The position numbers and the translations under genes are program-made. A stretch of DNA of 64,000 nt, taken from the NCBI GenBank assembly GCA_902706235.1, contig CACSJR010000021.1, positions 1 through 64,000 of the forward strand, in the 5' to 3' direction. Shown piece after piece: positions 47,941 through 57,694 of this stretch; position 1 is the stretch's first letter; each line of letters starts with the position of its first letter. The notes under the pieces were generated by a model, which saw only the letters and a list, made by a program, of their open reading frames with translations, was not told the DNA's origin and made no database searches. This DNA comes from Citrobacter sp. 18056. Lineage in GTDB: Bacteria > Pseudomonadota > Gammaproteobacteria > Enterobacterales > Enterobacteriaceae.

Positions 47941-49131
47941 TTATTCTCCCTGCGGTGCAGCGGCGGCGGGCGCGGCATCAGCCTGAGGCGCCGCGCTCGG
48001 CGCAACCGGCGGCTGTGCCAGCAGATTACGCACGCGGGTTTGCATCAGCTTTTCCAGAATCGCCTGGCTTTGCAGCGTTTCCGGCACGTCCATATTGATA
48101 TTTTGCTGGCTCAGCGAATCCACCTCATCAAGGAAAGCTTTAGTGGTTGCATCGTCAGTGTCGTAGTACGCGCGTACCCAAGTGGAAACGTTGTCCAGTG
48201 CCTGTTTGTACGTTTGTTCCTGATGGCGAGGCACGGCCTGGGCCGCAACCAGCAGACGCGAGCGAATGTTTTCGCGCAGGTAGACGTCCTGATTTGGCGC
48301 TAACAGCGGAACGGCGGTTTCATCACGGCGGCGAATGGTGATGAAGCTGTCCATAAAGTTCTGCCAGCTTTTTTGCAGATTGACGCGCCATTCACCCAAC
48401 GAGCTGGAAAGCTCACCGCTATCGTCGTCCATCGGGGAATCATCATCGGTGTTATCGGCCAGACGCAGGTTATCAATCTGATTAGACAGCTGATTGACCT
48501 TCAAAATGATCCCGTCGTAATCGACCTGCGCCACGCCGGAGAGGCTGGCGATATCATCGGTGATTGCACGACGAGCGTTAATCAGGCTTGGGTCATTCAT
48601 GTCTGCCAGGCTTGCATCGGCGCTTTTGAGCAGTGCCGCTGCGGTGGTGATGTCCTGATCGCTCCACAGTTTACGTCCTGCCAGTTTGACGAGGAAATCA
48701 GCCTGCGCGAGCTGCCAGGTTTTGGCATCGCTGCCGGAAATTGTGGCGACTTTTTGCTGCAGTTCATCAAGCTGTTTGGTCAACGCATCCTGCTGCTGTT
48801 TCGCCGCAGTCAGGCGATCGGCCTGTTGCTTGATGATGCCGTCCAGCTCGCTCTTCTGCGACTCTTGTGCTTTTTGCAGGGCAGTCACTTGATTGATCAG
48901 CGCATCGCTGGCGGTCGTCTGATTGGTATTTTGTTTTTTCACCAGGCCATACAGGCCAATGCCTGCGGCCAGAGCGATGGCAATCGCCACTACGCTCAGC
49001 GCCAACGGCACTTTGTTGCTGCTGTTTTTCTTCTCAGCGTTTTTCTTTTCAGCATTCTCCGGCTGTGGCGTTTGTTCCACGGCCTCCCTGGTCTCCTCAA
49101 CCACGGCGGAGTTCTCTTTTTGTTCCGTCAT
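47941..49131 (-). CDS. hemX: HemX, uroporphyrinogen operon membrane protein
   Basis: A 396-residue protein with a charged N-terminal tail, one membrane segment near 40-62 and a long coiled-coil region (about 70-130) rich in Gln and Lys. The C-terminal 25 residues are Ala/Pro-rich. The start at ATG 49131 matches the E. coli N-terminus MTEQ and has GGAAG five bases upstream; the frame continues to a TTG at 49143. Once thought to be a methyltransferase in E. coli; actual role unknown. Two Glu-Lys-Lys-Asn-Ala repeats (EKKNAEKKN) stand at residues 29-37, a small local expansion. Confidence 0.94.
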   Translation of the reverse strand: MTEQKENSAVVEETREAVEQTPQPENAEKKNAEKKNSSNKVPLALSVVAIAIALAAGIGLYGLVKKQNTNQTTASDALINQVTALQKAQESQKSELDGIIKQQADRLTAAKQQQDALTKQLDELQQKVATISGSDAKTWQLAQADFLVKLAGRKLWSDQDITTAAALLKSADASLADMNDPSLINARRAITDDIASLSGVAQVDYDGIILKVNQLSNQIDNLRLADNTDDDSPMDDDSGELSSSLGEWRVNLQKSWQNFMDSFITIRRRDETAVPLLAPNQDVYLRENIRSRLLVAAQAVPRHQEQTYKQALDNVSTWVRAYYDTDDATTKAFLDEVDSLSQQNINMDVPETLQSQAILEKLMQTRVRNLLAQPPVAPSAAPQADAAPAAAAPQGE

Positions 49132-49152
49132 TATGGCTTCCAATTTTGAGAG

Positions 49153-49893
49153 TTATTGTAAAGCACGCAGCAGCGCGTCGTTGTCGGCGCTATCGGCCAC
49201 CCTGATATTCCGCCAGCCCAGCTCCCGGGCCTGTTCAGCAAGGCGCTTACTCACCACAAGCACCTCGCAGTTTAACAACCAACGCTCTCGATACCATTGC
49301 GGAATAAGCGACCAGAGCTGTTTTAACATTTCGCCGCTGGTGATGACCAGTCGGGTCACGCCGCGCGTTTGCCAGCGCATAGCCTCTTCTGCACCGTCAT
49401 AGTGCCGGTTACTACGTTGATAACATTCACAAAAAGTCACTTCTGCACCGCGGCTCCGTAGCGTTTCGCCGAGCAATTCGCGCCCGCCGTTTCCGCGTAA
49501 AATCAGTGCTTTCTTGCCGGCAACGTTTTGTAATTCAGGTAATTGTAGCAACACTTCGCTGACTTCCCGATCGAGAGGGTAGCGAACGTCAATGCTACTG
49601 ACTTTGTGCAGCGCCAGGCCAGTGGTTCGCCCGATGGCAAAATAGCGTGGCGCGTGCGGCCAACGCTGCCCGTGCTGCTGAAGTTGCGCCTGGGCAAATT
49701 CGACGGCGTGTTGTGAAAGGGCGAACAGCAGATCGCCGTCATTCAGTGCGGCCAGGTGTCCTGCAAGCTGTGCTAATTCGCGCCCGGGGGTGAATTCAAT
49801 TAACGGAAAGCTCCAGGCCTCTCGCCCCAGCGCGCGCAGGCGGCTGACAAGTTCTTCTCCCTGGGGAGAGGGGCGAGTGACCAGAATGCTCAT
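49153..49893 (-). CDS. hemD: Uroporphyrinogen-III synthase
   Basis: A 246-residue two-domain enzyme that cyclises hydroxymethylbilane to uroporphyrinogen III with inversion of ring D. N-terminal [21 protein letters not shown] and the [10 protein letters not shown] segment match the family. It overlaps hemC by four bases (ATGA). Confidence 0.95.
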   Translation of the reverse strand: MSILVTRPSPQGEELVSRLRALGREAWSFPLIEFTPGRELAQLAGHLAALNDGDLLFALSQHAVEFAQAQLQQHGQRWPHAPRYFAIGRTTGLALHKVSSIDVRYPLDREVSEVLLQLPELQNVAGKKALILRGNGGRELLGETLRSRGAEVTFCECYQRSNRHYDGAEEAMRWQTRGVTRLVITSGEMLKQLWSLIPQWYRERWLLNCEVLVVSKRLAEQARELGWRNIRVADSADNDALLRALQ

Positions 49894-50831
49894 TCAGGGG
49901 CTTCTCCGTTATACACTTCCGCGAGAATTTCACGTGCACCGTTGTTCAACAGCTCTTCGGCCAGCGAAATCCCCAGCTCTTTGGCATCTTCGGCTGGCCC
50001 ACGGCGTTCACCGCGTACCATCCGGCTGCCATCCGGGGCGCCAACGAGTGCCCGAAGCCAGATTTCACCGTGGCTTAATTCAGCATAGCTGCCAATCGGC
50101 ACCTGGCAGCCGCCTTCGAGGCGAGTATTCATCGCGCGCTCTGCGCAGACGCGCACGGCGGTATCCGCGTGATTTAGCGGTGCCAGCAGCGTGCGGGTGT
50201 GTGCGTCGCCGAGACGGCACTCAATACCCACGGCACCCTGACCCACGGCGGGTAGAGATTGCTCAGGTGATAACGCTGCGCGAATTCTGTCTTCCAGACC
50301 GAGACGCTTCAGCCCGGCGACGGCCAAAATAATGGCATCGTAATCGCCGTTATCGAGCTTGCCGAGGCGCGTGCCAACGTTGCCACGCAGCGAGCGAATC
50401 ACCAGGTCCGGGCGATCGGCAGCCAGTTGACACTGGCGGCGTAAACTTGACGTGCCAACCACACTGCCTGCAGGCAACGCGTCGATAGAGTCGAAATGGT
50501 TAGAAACAAATGCGTCGCGTGGATCGTCGCGTTCGCAGATGGTCGTCAGACCGAGTCCTGGCGGGAATTCCACCGGAACATCCTTCATGGAATGCACGGC
50601 GATATCGGCGCGGTCTTCAAGTAGCGCAAGTTCTAGCTCTTTGACGAACAGGCCTTTTCCGCCCACTTTCGCCAGAGGCGTATCGAGGATCACATCGCCG
50701 CGCGTCACCATCGGCACCAGTTCGACCTGAAGCCCGGGATGGCACGCCATCAGCCTGTCTTTCACATAATGTGCCTGCCACAGCGCGAGAGGACTTTGGC
50801 GTGTGGCAATTCTTAAAACTTTGTCTAACAT
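49890..50831 (-). CDS. hemC: Porphobilinogen deaminase
   Basis: A 313-residue hydroxymethylbilane synthase. It joins four porphobilinogen units on a dipyrromethane cofactor bound to the cysteine in EGGCQVPIG (about residue 242). [13 protein letters not shown] near the start and [13 protein letters not shown] are the substrate- and cofactor-binding arginine segments. It is the first gene of hemCDXY and divergent from cyaA; the 340-base region between them contains both promoter regions. Confidence 0.97.
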   Translation of the reverse strand: MLDKVLRIATRQSPLALWQAHYVKDRLMACHPGLQVELVPMVTRGDVILDTPLAKVGGKGLFVKELELALLEDRADIAVHSMKDVPVEFPPGLGLTTICERDDPRDAFVSNHFDSIDALPAGSVVGTSSLRRQCQLAADRPDLVIRSLRGNVGTRLGKLDNGDYDAIILAVAGLKRLGLEDRIRAALSPEQSLPAVGQGAVGIECRLGDAHTRTLLAPLNHADTAVRVCAERAMNTRLEGGCQVPIGSYAELSHGEIWLRALVGAPDGSRMVRGERRGPAEDAKELGISLAEELLNNGAREILAEVYNGEAPE

Positions 50832-51009
50832 GCTTGTTACCGTCGTTATCGTCCGCCAGCCATCCTAACATTGTTGCTATAAGGATGTTAGTTTTCGAGT
50901 TTTTCTGAAAATGAGCAAACGGAGCGATGACCCGCATGTTGAAGAATTTACAGCCGTTAATCGGTGCTAAACTTATGAGTAGCGCATCTTTCTTTACGGT
51001 CAAACGGCA

Positions 51010-51031
51010 AGGTGTTAAATTGATCACGTTT
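51010..51031 (+). promoter_or_regulatory. CRP site in the cyaA promoter region
   Basis: AGGTGTTAAATTGATCACGTTT has TGTTA-N6-TCACG, eight of ten consensus positions. CRP represses cyaA from such a site in E. coli, and the sequence and position agree with it. Confidence 0.8.
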
Positions 51032-51171
51032 TAAACCGTTTGTTAGCCCGCACCAACACACCATCTCGGCGACAGACGGTAGCGGTTCTTGTTGAAATTC
51101 TAAAAACCTTCGTATCCCTTGCAGTCCACCGCCTTAGCGATACGCCAGGTTTTAACATCAGGCGATATGTC

Positions 51172-53718
51172 TTGTACCTCTATATTGAGACACTGAAACA
51201 GAGACTGGATGCCATTAATCAATTGCGCGTGGATCGCGCGCTTGCTGCCATGGGGCCCGCTTTTCAGCAGGTCTACAGTCTTCTGCCGACATTGCTTCAC
51301 TACCATCATCCGCTAATGCCGGGTTACCTCGACGGTAACGTACCCAAAGGCATTTGCCTCTACACGCCTGATGAAACTCAACGTCACTACCTTGATGAGC
51401 TGGAACTGCACCGTGGTATGCCGCCGCAGGTTTCCGTCAAAGGTGAATTGCCGATTACCGGCGTTTACTCTATGGGTAGCACGTCTTCTGTCGGCCAAAG
51501 CTGCTCTTCCGATCTCGATATCTGGGTCTGCCATCAGGCCTGGCTTGATAACGAAGAACGCCAGCTGTTGCAGCGTAAATGTAGTCTGCTCGAAAGTTGG
51601 GCCGCGTCGCTTGGCGTGGAAGTCAGCTTTTTCCTGATAGACGAAAACCGCTTCCGTCATAATGAAAGCGGTAGTCTTGGGGGTGAAGACTGTGGCTCAA
51701 CGCAGCACATCTTGCTGCTCGACGAATTTTACCGGACCGCCGTGCGCCTCGCCGGGAAACGTATTCTGTGGAATATGGTGCCGTGCGAAGAAGAAGAGCA
51801 TTACGACGATTACGTCATGAAGCTCTACTCGCAGGGCGTACTGACGCCAAATGAATGGCTGGATCTCGGCGGATTGAGTTCGCTCTCCGCGGAAGAGTAC
51901 TTCGGGGCCAGCCTGTGGCAGCTGTATAAGAGTATCGACTCGCCGTATAAAGCGGTGCTGAAAACCCTGCTGCTCGAAGCGTATTCCTGGGAATATCCCA
52001 ATAGCCGCCTGTTGGCGAAAGACATTAAGCAGCGCCTGCACGACGGCGAGATTGTGTCCTTTGGACTCGATCCTTACTGCATGATGCTCGAACGCGTCAC
52101 TACCTATCTGCAAGCCATTGATGATGCCACCCGCCTGGATCTGGTGCGTCGATGCTTCTACCTGAAAGTGTGCGAAAAGCTCAGCCGCGAACGCGCCTGC
52201 GTGGGCTGGCGTCGTGAAGTTATCGGCCAACTGGTGAAAGACTGGGGCTGGAGCGAAGAGCGTCTGGCGATGCTCGACAACCGCGCGAACTGGAAGATTG
52301 ACGAAGTGCGTGATGCGCACAACGAACTGCTCGACGCGATGATGCAGAGCTACCGAAACCTGATCCGTTTTGCGCGCCGCAACAACCTCAGTGTTTCAGC
52401 CAGCCCGCAGGATATCGGCGTGCTGACCCGTAAGCTGTACGCGGCGTTTGAAGCGCTGCCGGGGAAAGTGACGCTGGTTAACCCGCAAATTTCACCGGAT
52501 CTCTCTGAGCCGAACCTGACCTTTATCCATGTGCCGCCGGGACGCGCCAACCGTACAGGCTGGTATCTCTACAACCGTGCGCCAAATATGGAATCGATCG
52601 TCAGTCATCAGCCACTTGAATATAACCGTTATCTTAATAAACTGGTGGCCTGGGCCTGGTTTAACGGCCTGCTGACCTCACGCACCCGCCTGTTTATTAA
52701 GGGCAACGGCATTGCCGACCTGGCGAAACTGCAAGAAATGGTGGCCGACGTATCGCACCACTTCCCGCTGCGCCTGCCTGCGCCGACGCCGAAAGCACTC
52801 TACAGTCCATGCGAAATTCGCCATCTGGCGATTATCGTCAACCTCGAATATGACCCGACCGCGGCGTTCCGTAATCAGGTCGTGCATTTCGATTTCCGTA
52901 AGCTGGACGTGTTCAGCTTTGGCGAAGAGCAGAATTGCCTGATTGGCAGCGTGGATCTGCTGTACCGCAACTCGTGGAACGAGGTGCGAACCCTGCATTT
53001 CAACGGCGAGCAGGCGATGATCGAAGCGCTGAAAACCATTCTTGGCAAAATGCACCAGGATGCGGCGCCGCCGGACAGCGTCGACGTCTTCTGCTACAGC
53101 CAGCATTTACGTGGGCTTATTCGTACCCGTGTTCAGCAACTGGTGTCGGAGTGTATTGAGCTACGGCTTTCCAGTACCCGTCAGGAAACCGGGCGCTTTA
53201 AAGCGCTGCGCGTGGCGGGGCAAACCTGGGGTCTGTTCTTTGAACGTCTGAATGTGTCTGTGCAGAAACTGGAAAACGCCATCGAGTTTTATGGCGCGAT
53301 TTCTCACAACAAGCTGCATGGCCTGTCGGTCCAGGTAGAAACTAACCATGTGAAACTGCCGCCGGTCGTGGACGGGTTCGCAAGTGAAGGGATCATTCAG
53401 TTCTTCTTCGAAGACAGCAGCGAAGACAACGGTTTTAATATCTACATTCTGGATGAGAGCAACCGGGCAGAGGTTTATCACCACTGTGAAGGCAGCAAAG
53501 AAGAACTGGTGCGTGACGTCAGCCGCTTCTACTCGTCCTCGCACGACCGCTTTACCTACGGCTCAAGCTTTATTAACTTCAACCTGCCGCAGTTCTACCA
53601 GATTGTGAAAGTCGACAATCGCGCCCAGGTGATTCCGTTCCGCACTCAGGCTATAGCGGCCGTCGCACCCGCCAATCAGGATGCAACGACTCCGCTGCTA
53701 CAACAGTATTTTTCCTAG
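51172..53718 (+). CDS. cyaA: Adenylate cyclase, class I
   Basis: An 848-residue class I adenylate cyclase, the same length as E. coli CyaA. The catalytic half is N-terminal, with the nucleotidyltransferase-like [17 protein letters not shown] around residue 100-120; the C-terminal half binds EIIA-Glc for catabolite control. The start is TTG 51172, giving the E. coli N-terminus [14 protein letters not shown]; the weak TTG start is a known brake on synthesis. The frame is open upstream to 51040, through the promoter region. It ends inside the last four bases of convergent cyaY. Confidence 0.97.
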   Translation: MYLYIETLKQRLDAINQLRVDRALAAMGPAFQQVYSLLPTLLHYHHPLMPGYLDGNVPKGICLYTPDETQRHYLDELELHRGMPPQVSVKGELPITGVYSMGSTSSVGQSCSSDLDIWVCHQAWLDNEERQLLQRKCSLLESWAASLGVEVSFFLIDENRFRHNESGSLGGEDCGSTQHILLLDEFYRTAVRLAGKRILWNMVPCEEEEHYDDYVMKLYSQGVLTPNEWLDLGGLSSLSAEEYFGASLWQLYKSIDSPYKAVLKTLLLEAYSWEYPNSRLLAKDIKQRLHDGEIVSFGLDPYCMMLERVTTYLQAIDDATRLDLVRRCFYLKVCEKLSRERACVGWRREVIGQLVKDWGWSEERLAMLDNRANWKIDEVRDAHNELLDAMMQSYRNLIRFARRNNLSVSASPQDIGVLTRKLYAAFEALPGKVTLVNPQISPDLSEPNLTFIHVPPGRANRTGWYLYNRAPNMESIVSHQPLEYNRYLNKLVAWAWFNGLLTSRTRLFIKGNGIADLAKLQEMVADVSHHFPLRLPAPTPKALYSPCEIRHLAIIVNLEYDPTAAFRNQVVHFDFRKLDVFSFGEEQNCLIGSVDLLYRNSWNEVRTLHFNGEQAMIEALKTILGKMHQDAAPPDSVDVFCYSQHLRGLIRTRVQQLVSECIELRLSSTRQETGRFKALRVAGQTWGLFFERLNVSVQKLENAIEFYGAISHNKLHGLSVQVETNHVKLPPVVDGFASEGIIQFFFEDSSEDNGFNIYILDESNRAEVYHHCEGSKEELVRDVSRFYSSSHDRFTYGSSFINFNLPQFYQIVKVDNRAQVIPFRTQAIAAVAPANQDATTPLLQQYFS

Positions 53719-54035
53719 CGGAAGCTAACCGCCTCGCCCGCCTGCTGCGTGGCGGCCTGTTCCAGCAAATCCCAGAAGGTTTCGCCGCTGCGATCGCAGA
53801 CCCACTCGTTGTCTTTCAAACTAAAGTGATAGCCGCCCTGTTTGGTGGCCAGCCACACCTGGTGCAGCGGCTCCTGGCGGTTAATGATGATTTTGCTGCC
53901 GTTTTCGAAGCTCAGCGTCAGCACGCCGCCGTTAATCTCACAATCAATATCGCTGTCGCCATCCCAGTCGTCGAGGTTCTCTTCGATGGTCATCCACAGT
54001 TGGTCTGCAAGGCGATGAAATTCACTGTCGTTCAT
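53715..54035 (-). CDS. cyaY: Frataxin-like protein CyaY
   Basis: A 106-residue frataxin, the same length as E. coli CyaY. An acidic N-terminal helix ([14 protein letters not shown] around 18-31) binds iron, followed by the beta sheet with [13 protein letters not shown]. It regulates iron-sulfur cluster assembly at IscS. Convergent with cyaA, divergent from lptM. Confidence 0.96.
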   Translation of the reverse strand: MNDSEFHRLADQLWMTIEENLDDWDGDSDIDCEINGGVLTLSFENGSKIIINRQEPLHQVWLATKQGGYHFSLKDNEWVCDRSGETFWDLLEQAATQQAGEAVSFR

Positions 54036-54173
54036 TGTTCTTTTCCATTATCAGGGGATGGCGGCAGTATAACGCGAAACAATTCCGGTTGCAGTCAGGT
54101 GCTAAACGCTTGCTTTTACGTCTTCTCCTGCGATGATAGAAAGCAGAAAGCATCAACCACAGGCACTTTAAGA

Positions 54174-54377
54174 ATGAAGAACCTTTTTCGACCACTGGTC
54201 CTTTTGGCTGCGTTAATGACCCTGGCAGGCTGTGGCCTGAAGGGGCCGCTCTATTTTCCGCCAGCAGATAAATCGGCGGCTCCGCCAACGAAACCGGTTA
54301 ATACGGACACTCAGACCACTGAGCCGAGCCGTAATGACCGTGGTGATAATGGTGGCCCGACCCAGGTTAACTACTAA
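54174..54377 (+). CDS. lptM: LPS-assembly lipoprotein LptM (YifL)
   Basis: A 67-residue lipoprotein. The signal peptide ends in LAGC with the lipidated Cys20, followed by GLKGPLYFPP, which in E. coli LptM helps LptD mature with correct disulfides. The tail is Pro/Thr/Asn-rich and disordered. The start at 54174 has TTTAAGA upstream; the frame is open further back through cyaY but that stretch is not coding. 36 bases separate it from dapF. Confidence 0.93.
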   Translation: MKNLFRPLVLLAALMTLAGCGLKGPLYFPPADKSAAPPTKPVNTDTQTTEPSRNDRGDNGGPTQVNY

Positions 54378-54413
54378 CAAGACATCGTTATTTCTGCGTG
54401 GATGGAGTCAATG

Positions 54414-55238
54414 ATGCAGTTCTCTAAAATGCACGGCCTGGGCAACGATTTCATGGTCGTCGATGCGGTAACGCAGAATGTGTTCTTTTCTCCGGAGCTG
54501 ATCCGCCGCCTGGCCGATCGGCATCTTGGCGTTGGCTTCGATCAGCTGCTGGTCGTTGAACCACCATACGATCCCGATCTCGACTTCCACTACCGCATCT
54601 TTAACGCCGACGGCAGTGAAGTGTCTCAGTGCGGCAATGGCGCGCGCTGCTTTGCGCGCTTTGTACGCCTTAAAGGCCTGACCAACAAACGTGACATCCG
54701 CGTCAGTACCGCCAACGGCCGTATGGTATTAACCGTAACGGATGACGACCTGGTGCGGGTGAACATGGGCGAGCCTAACTTCGAGCCTTCGCAGGTCCCG
54801 TTCCGCGCCAACAAAGCGGAAAAGACCTATATTATGCGTGCGTCTGAACAGACAGTATTGTGCGGCGTAGTCTCAATGGGCAATCCGCACTGCGTCATTC
54901 AGGTCGATGATGTCGACACCGCTGCGGTGGAAACATTAGGCCCAATGATGGAAAGCCATGAGCGTTTTCCTGAGCGTGCCAATATCGGTTTTATGCAGGT
55001 GGTGAAGAACGATCACATTCGCTTGCGTGTCTTTGAGCGCGGCGCAGGTGAAACGCAGGCCTGCGGGAGCGGAGCCTGTGCGGCGGTGGCCGTCGGCATT
55101 CAGCAAGGTTTGCTGGCCGAAGAGGTACGCGTGGAATTGCCAGGCGGGCGGCTCGATATCGCCTGGAAAGGACCGGGTCAACCGTTGTTTATGACTGGCC
55201 CGGCGGCACACGTCTACGACGGATTTATTCATTTATGA
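54414..55238 (+). CDS. dapF: Diaminopimelate epimerase
   Basis: A 274-residue cofactor-free epimerase that converts LL- to meso-diaminopimelate for lysine and peptidoglycan. The two catalytic cysteines lie in NGARC-preceding [10 protein letters not shown] (near 73) and QACGSGACA (near 217). The start at 54414 gives [13 protein letters not shown] as in E. coli; alternative in-frame ATGs at 54402 and 54411 add four or one residues. It overlaps yigA by four bases. Confidence 0.97.
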   Translation: MQFSKMHGLGNDFMVVDAVTQNVFFSPELIRRLADRHLGVGFDQLLVVEPPYDPDLDFHYRIFNADGSEVSQCGNGARCFARFVRLKGLTNKRDIRVSTANGRMVLTVTDDDLVRVNMGEPNFEPSQVPFRANKAEKTYIMRASEQTVLCGVVSMGNPHCVIQVDDVDTAAVETLGPMMESHERFPERANIGFMQVVKNDHIRLRVFERGAGETQACGSGACAAVAVGIQQGLLAEEVRVELPGGRLDIAWKGPGQPLFMTGPAAHVYDGFIHL

Positions 55239-55942
55239 AACCAATCGGGGAAGAACAGCAGGCTGAACTCAACACGCTCGACGATCGGGCGGTAGTCGAC
55301 TATCTGCTGCAACATCCTGAGTTTTTCATTCGCAACGCTCCGGCGGTGGAAGGGATGCGCGTGCCGCATCCGGTTCGCGGCACGGTGTCGCTGGTCGAAT
55401 GGCACATGGCGCGCGCCAGAAATCACATCAACGCGCTGGAAGAGAACATGACGCTGCTGGTGGAGCAGGCATCGGCGAACGAAAGCCTGTTTTATCGTCT
55501 GCTGCATCTGCAAACGCGTTTAGCCGCGGCTGAAAGCCTCGACGATATGCTCAATCGCTTTCACCGTTGGGCGCGCGATTTGGGCCTGGCGGGTGCTACG
55601 GTACGTCTGTTTGCCGACCGCTGGCGTATTGGCGCGCCGTCTAAGTTCACTCAGTTAGCGCTCTCGCGTCAGTCTTTTGAATCCATCCGCATTCAGCGTC
55701 TCGGCCATGAGCGCCACTATCTTGGCTCATTGAATGGCCCGGAACTGCTGGTGATGATGCCGGATGCCAAAGCGATTGGCTCGGTAGCGATGTCGATGCT
55801 CGGCAGCGACGGTGATCTCGGCGTGGTGCTGTTCAGCAGCCGCGACGCGCACCATTATCAGGCCGGTCAAGGAACGCACCTCTTGCAGGAAATTTCCCTG
55901 CTGCTGCCTGGCCTGTTGGAGCGTTGGGTCGAGCGCGTATGA
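55235..55942 (+). CDS. yigA: DUF484 protein YigA
   Basis: A 235-residue DUF484 protein, the same length as in E. coli. It has a helical N-terminal part ([13 protein letters not shown]) and a GAF-like C-terminal domain (about 85-230). Function not established. It is translationally coupled to dapF and xerC by ATGA overlaps on both sides. Confidence 0.93.
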   Translation: MKPIGEEQQAELNTLDDRAVVDYLLQHPEFFIRNAPAVEGMRVPHPVRGTVSLVEWHMARARNHINALEENMTLLVEQASANESLFYRLLHLQTRLAAAESLDDMLNRFHRWARDLGLAGATVRLFADRWRIGAPSKFTQLALSRQSFESIRIQRLGHERHYLGSLNGPELLVMMPDAKAIGSVAMSMLGSDGDLGVVLFSSRDAHHYQAGQGTHLLQEISLLLPGLLERWVERV

Positions 55943-56841
55943 CGCCGTCCCCGCTCTTTGAACCGACCGAACGCTTCCTGCGTTTTCTCGGCGTTGAACG
56001 CCAGCTCAGTCCGATAACTCTGCTTAACTATCGGCGTCAGCTTGATGCCATCATCGCTATCGCCGAAGACAGCGGTGTGAAAAACTGGCAACAGTGTGAC
56101 GCGGCAATAGTGCGTAGTTTTGCGGTTCGCAGCCGTCGCAAAGGGCTTGGTCCGGCGAGTCTGGCGCTACGGTTGTCGGCCCTGCGTAGCTTTTTCGACT
56201 GGCTGGTGAGCCAGGGTGAGCTGCAGGCCAATCCGGCGAAAGCCGTCTCCGCGCCGAAAGCCCCGCGCCATCTGCCAAAAAATATTGATGTGGATGACGT
56301 CAATCGTCTGCTGGATATCGATCTCAACGATCCGCTGGCCGTGCGTGACCGGGCAATGCTCGAAGTGATGTACGGCGCGGGCCTGCGTTTATCAGAGTTG
56401 GTGGGTCTCAACATCAAGCATCTTGACCTGGAATCAGGTGAAGTGTGGGTGATGGGGAAAGGCAGCAAAGAGCGCCGCCTGCCGATTGGCCGCAACGCCG
56501 CGCACTGGATTGAGCACTGGCTCGATTTACGCGGGCTGTTCGGTAGTGAGGAAGACGCGTTATTTTTGTCGAAGCTCGGCAAACGAATCTCCGCGCGCAA
56601 TGTGCAAAAGCGCTTTGCGGAGTGGGGCATTAAGCAAGGGCTGAACAGCCATGTCAATCCGCACAAGCTGCGCCACTCGTTCGCGACCCACATGCTGGAA
56701 TCGAGCGGGGATTTGCGCGGCGTGCAGGAACTGCTTGGCCACGCGAATCTTTCCACCACGCAAATCTATACCCATCTTGATTTTCAACACCTTGCCTCGG
56801 TGTACGACAAGGCACACCCACGCGCCAAACGGGGGAAATAA
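55939..56841 (+). CDS. xerC: Tyrosine recombinase XerC
   Basis: A 300-residue site-specific recombinase that resolves chromosome dimers at dif together with XerD. An N-terminal SAM-like core-binding domain (1-100) precedes the catalytic domain with [10 protein letters not shown] (first Arg), [10 protein letters not shown] (His-x-x-Arg), [16 protein letters not shown] (His and nucleophile Tyr). The start at 55939 overlaps the yigA stop; the upstream in-frame ATG lies within yigA. The first ten residues differ from the E. coli protein. Confidence 0.96.
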   Translation: MTPSPLFEPTERFLRFLGVERQLSPITLLNYRRQLDAIIAIAEDSGVKNWQQCDAAIVRSFAVRSRRKGLGPASLALRLSALRSFFDWLVSQGELQANPAKAVSAPKAPRHLPKNIDVDDVNRLLDIDLNDPLAVRDRAMLEVMYGAGLRLSELVGLNIKHLDLESGEVWVMGKGSKERRLPIGRNAAHWIEHWLDLRGLFGSEEDALFLSKLGKRISARNVQKRFAEWGIKQGLNSHVNPHKLRHSFATHMLESSGDLRGVQELLGHANLSTTQIYTHLDFQHLASVYDKAHPRAKRGK

Positions 56842-57557
56842 TGCGTTTTTACCGTCCACTGGGCCAGATTTCGGCCCTGACCTTTGACCTCGATGACACC
56901 CTTTACGACAACCGTCTGGTTATCCGCCGCACGGAAAAAGAGTCGCTGGCGTTTGTCCGCGGTTACCATCCGGCGTTACAGGCGCTGGAAAGCAGTGATT
57001 TCCATCAGCTTCGACAGGCGCTGCGCCAGGCTGAGCCCGAGATTTATCACGACGTGACCGAATGGCGTCGTCGTGCGGTTGAGCTGGCGATGCTGAATGC
57101 CGGTCTGTCGGTGAGAGACGCCACGATTGGCGCCAACGCCGCGATGGCGAATTTCGCCCACTGGCGCAGTGCGATCGACGTGCCGCAGGAAACCCACGAC
57201 ACCCTCGCGAAGCTGGCTGAAAAATGGCCTCTGGTGGCGATAACCAACGGTAACGCACAGCCGGAATTGTTCGGCCTGAATGACTATTTTACGTTTGTGC
57301 TGCGCGCAGGCCCCGACGGGCGTTCCAAGCCATTCAGTGATATGTACCATCTGGCGGCAGAGCGTCTGGATGTTCCGCTTGAACAAATCCTGCACGTGGG
57401 CGATGACCTGACGACCGACGTTGCGGGCGCGATCCGCTGTGGTGTGCAGGCCTGCTGGATAAACCTGCTCGACGGTGACCTGATGCAAATCGCCGACAGC
57501 CGCCTGTTACCTCACATCGAAATTTCGCGGTTGGCATCCCTCACCACGCTGATATAA
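56841..57557 (+). CDS. yigB: HAD phosphatase YigB (FMN hydrolase)
   Basis: A 238-residue haloacid dehalogenase-like phosphatase. Motif I is [12 protein letters not shown], motif II VAITNGN and motif [15 protein letters not shown]. coli YigB hydrolyses FMN to riboflavin. It shares one base with the xerC stop (TAATG). The uvrD promoter overlaps its 3' end. Confidence 0.94.
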   Translation: MRFYRPLGQISALTFDLDDTLYDNRLVIRRTEKESLAFVRGYHPALQALESSDFHQLRQALRQAEPEIYHDVTEWRRRAVELAMLNAGLSVRDATIGANAAMANFAHWRSAIDVPQETHDTLAKLAEKWPLVAITNGNAQPELFGLNDYFTFVLRAGPDGRSKPFSDMYHLAAERLDVPLEQILHVGDDLTTDVAGAIRCGVQACWINLLDGDLMQIADSRLLPHIEISRLASLTTLI

Positions 57558-57587
57558 TCATCAGAAGTTCTGTATAAAATTCCAGGG
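57531..57587 (+). promoter_or_regulatory. uvrD promoter and LexA box
   Basis: TTGGCA (57531-57536), 16 bases, TATAAT (57553-57558). The LexA pattern CTG-N10-CAG follows at 57570-57585 (CTGTATAAAATTCCAG), covering about +5 to +20. This fits the SOS-controlled uvrD promoter of E. coli. Confidence 0.82.
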
Positions 57588-57592
57588 TTTTT

Positions 57593-57659
57593 GGCGGGTG
57601 CGCGATGCTTATCCGCCCTACGATCATGTAGGCCCGGCAAGCGAAGCGCCACCGGGCGT
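57593..57659 (+). repeat. REP pair in the uvrD leader
   Basis: Two REP-like units in opposite orientation: GGCGGGTGCGCGATGCTTATCCGCCCTA and GTAGGCCCGGCAAGCGAAGCGCCACCGGGC. Together they form a small BIME. It lies between the promoter and the start codon, where E. coli uvrD is known to have an attenuating structure. Confidence 0.8.
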
Positions 57660-57694
57660 TTCGACGTTTTCTCAATTTCTACCCGGCGGTGCCA

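Noticed and set aside
53826-54377. A 183-codon frame that extends lptM upstream through cyaY
   Set aside because: The upstream part is antisense to cyaY; only the last 67 codons carry the lipoprotein signal.
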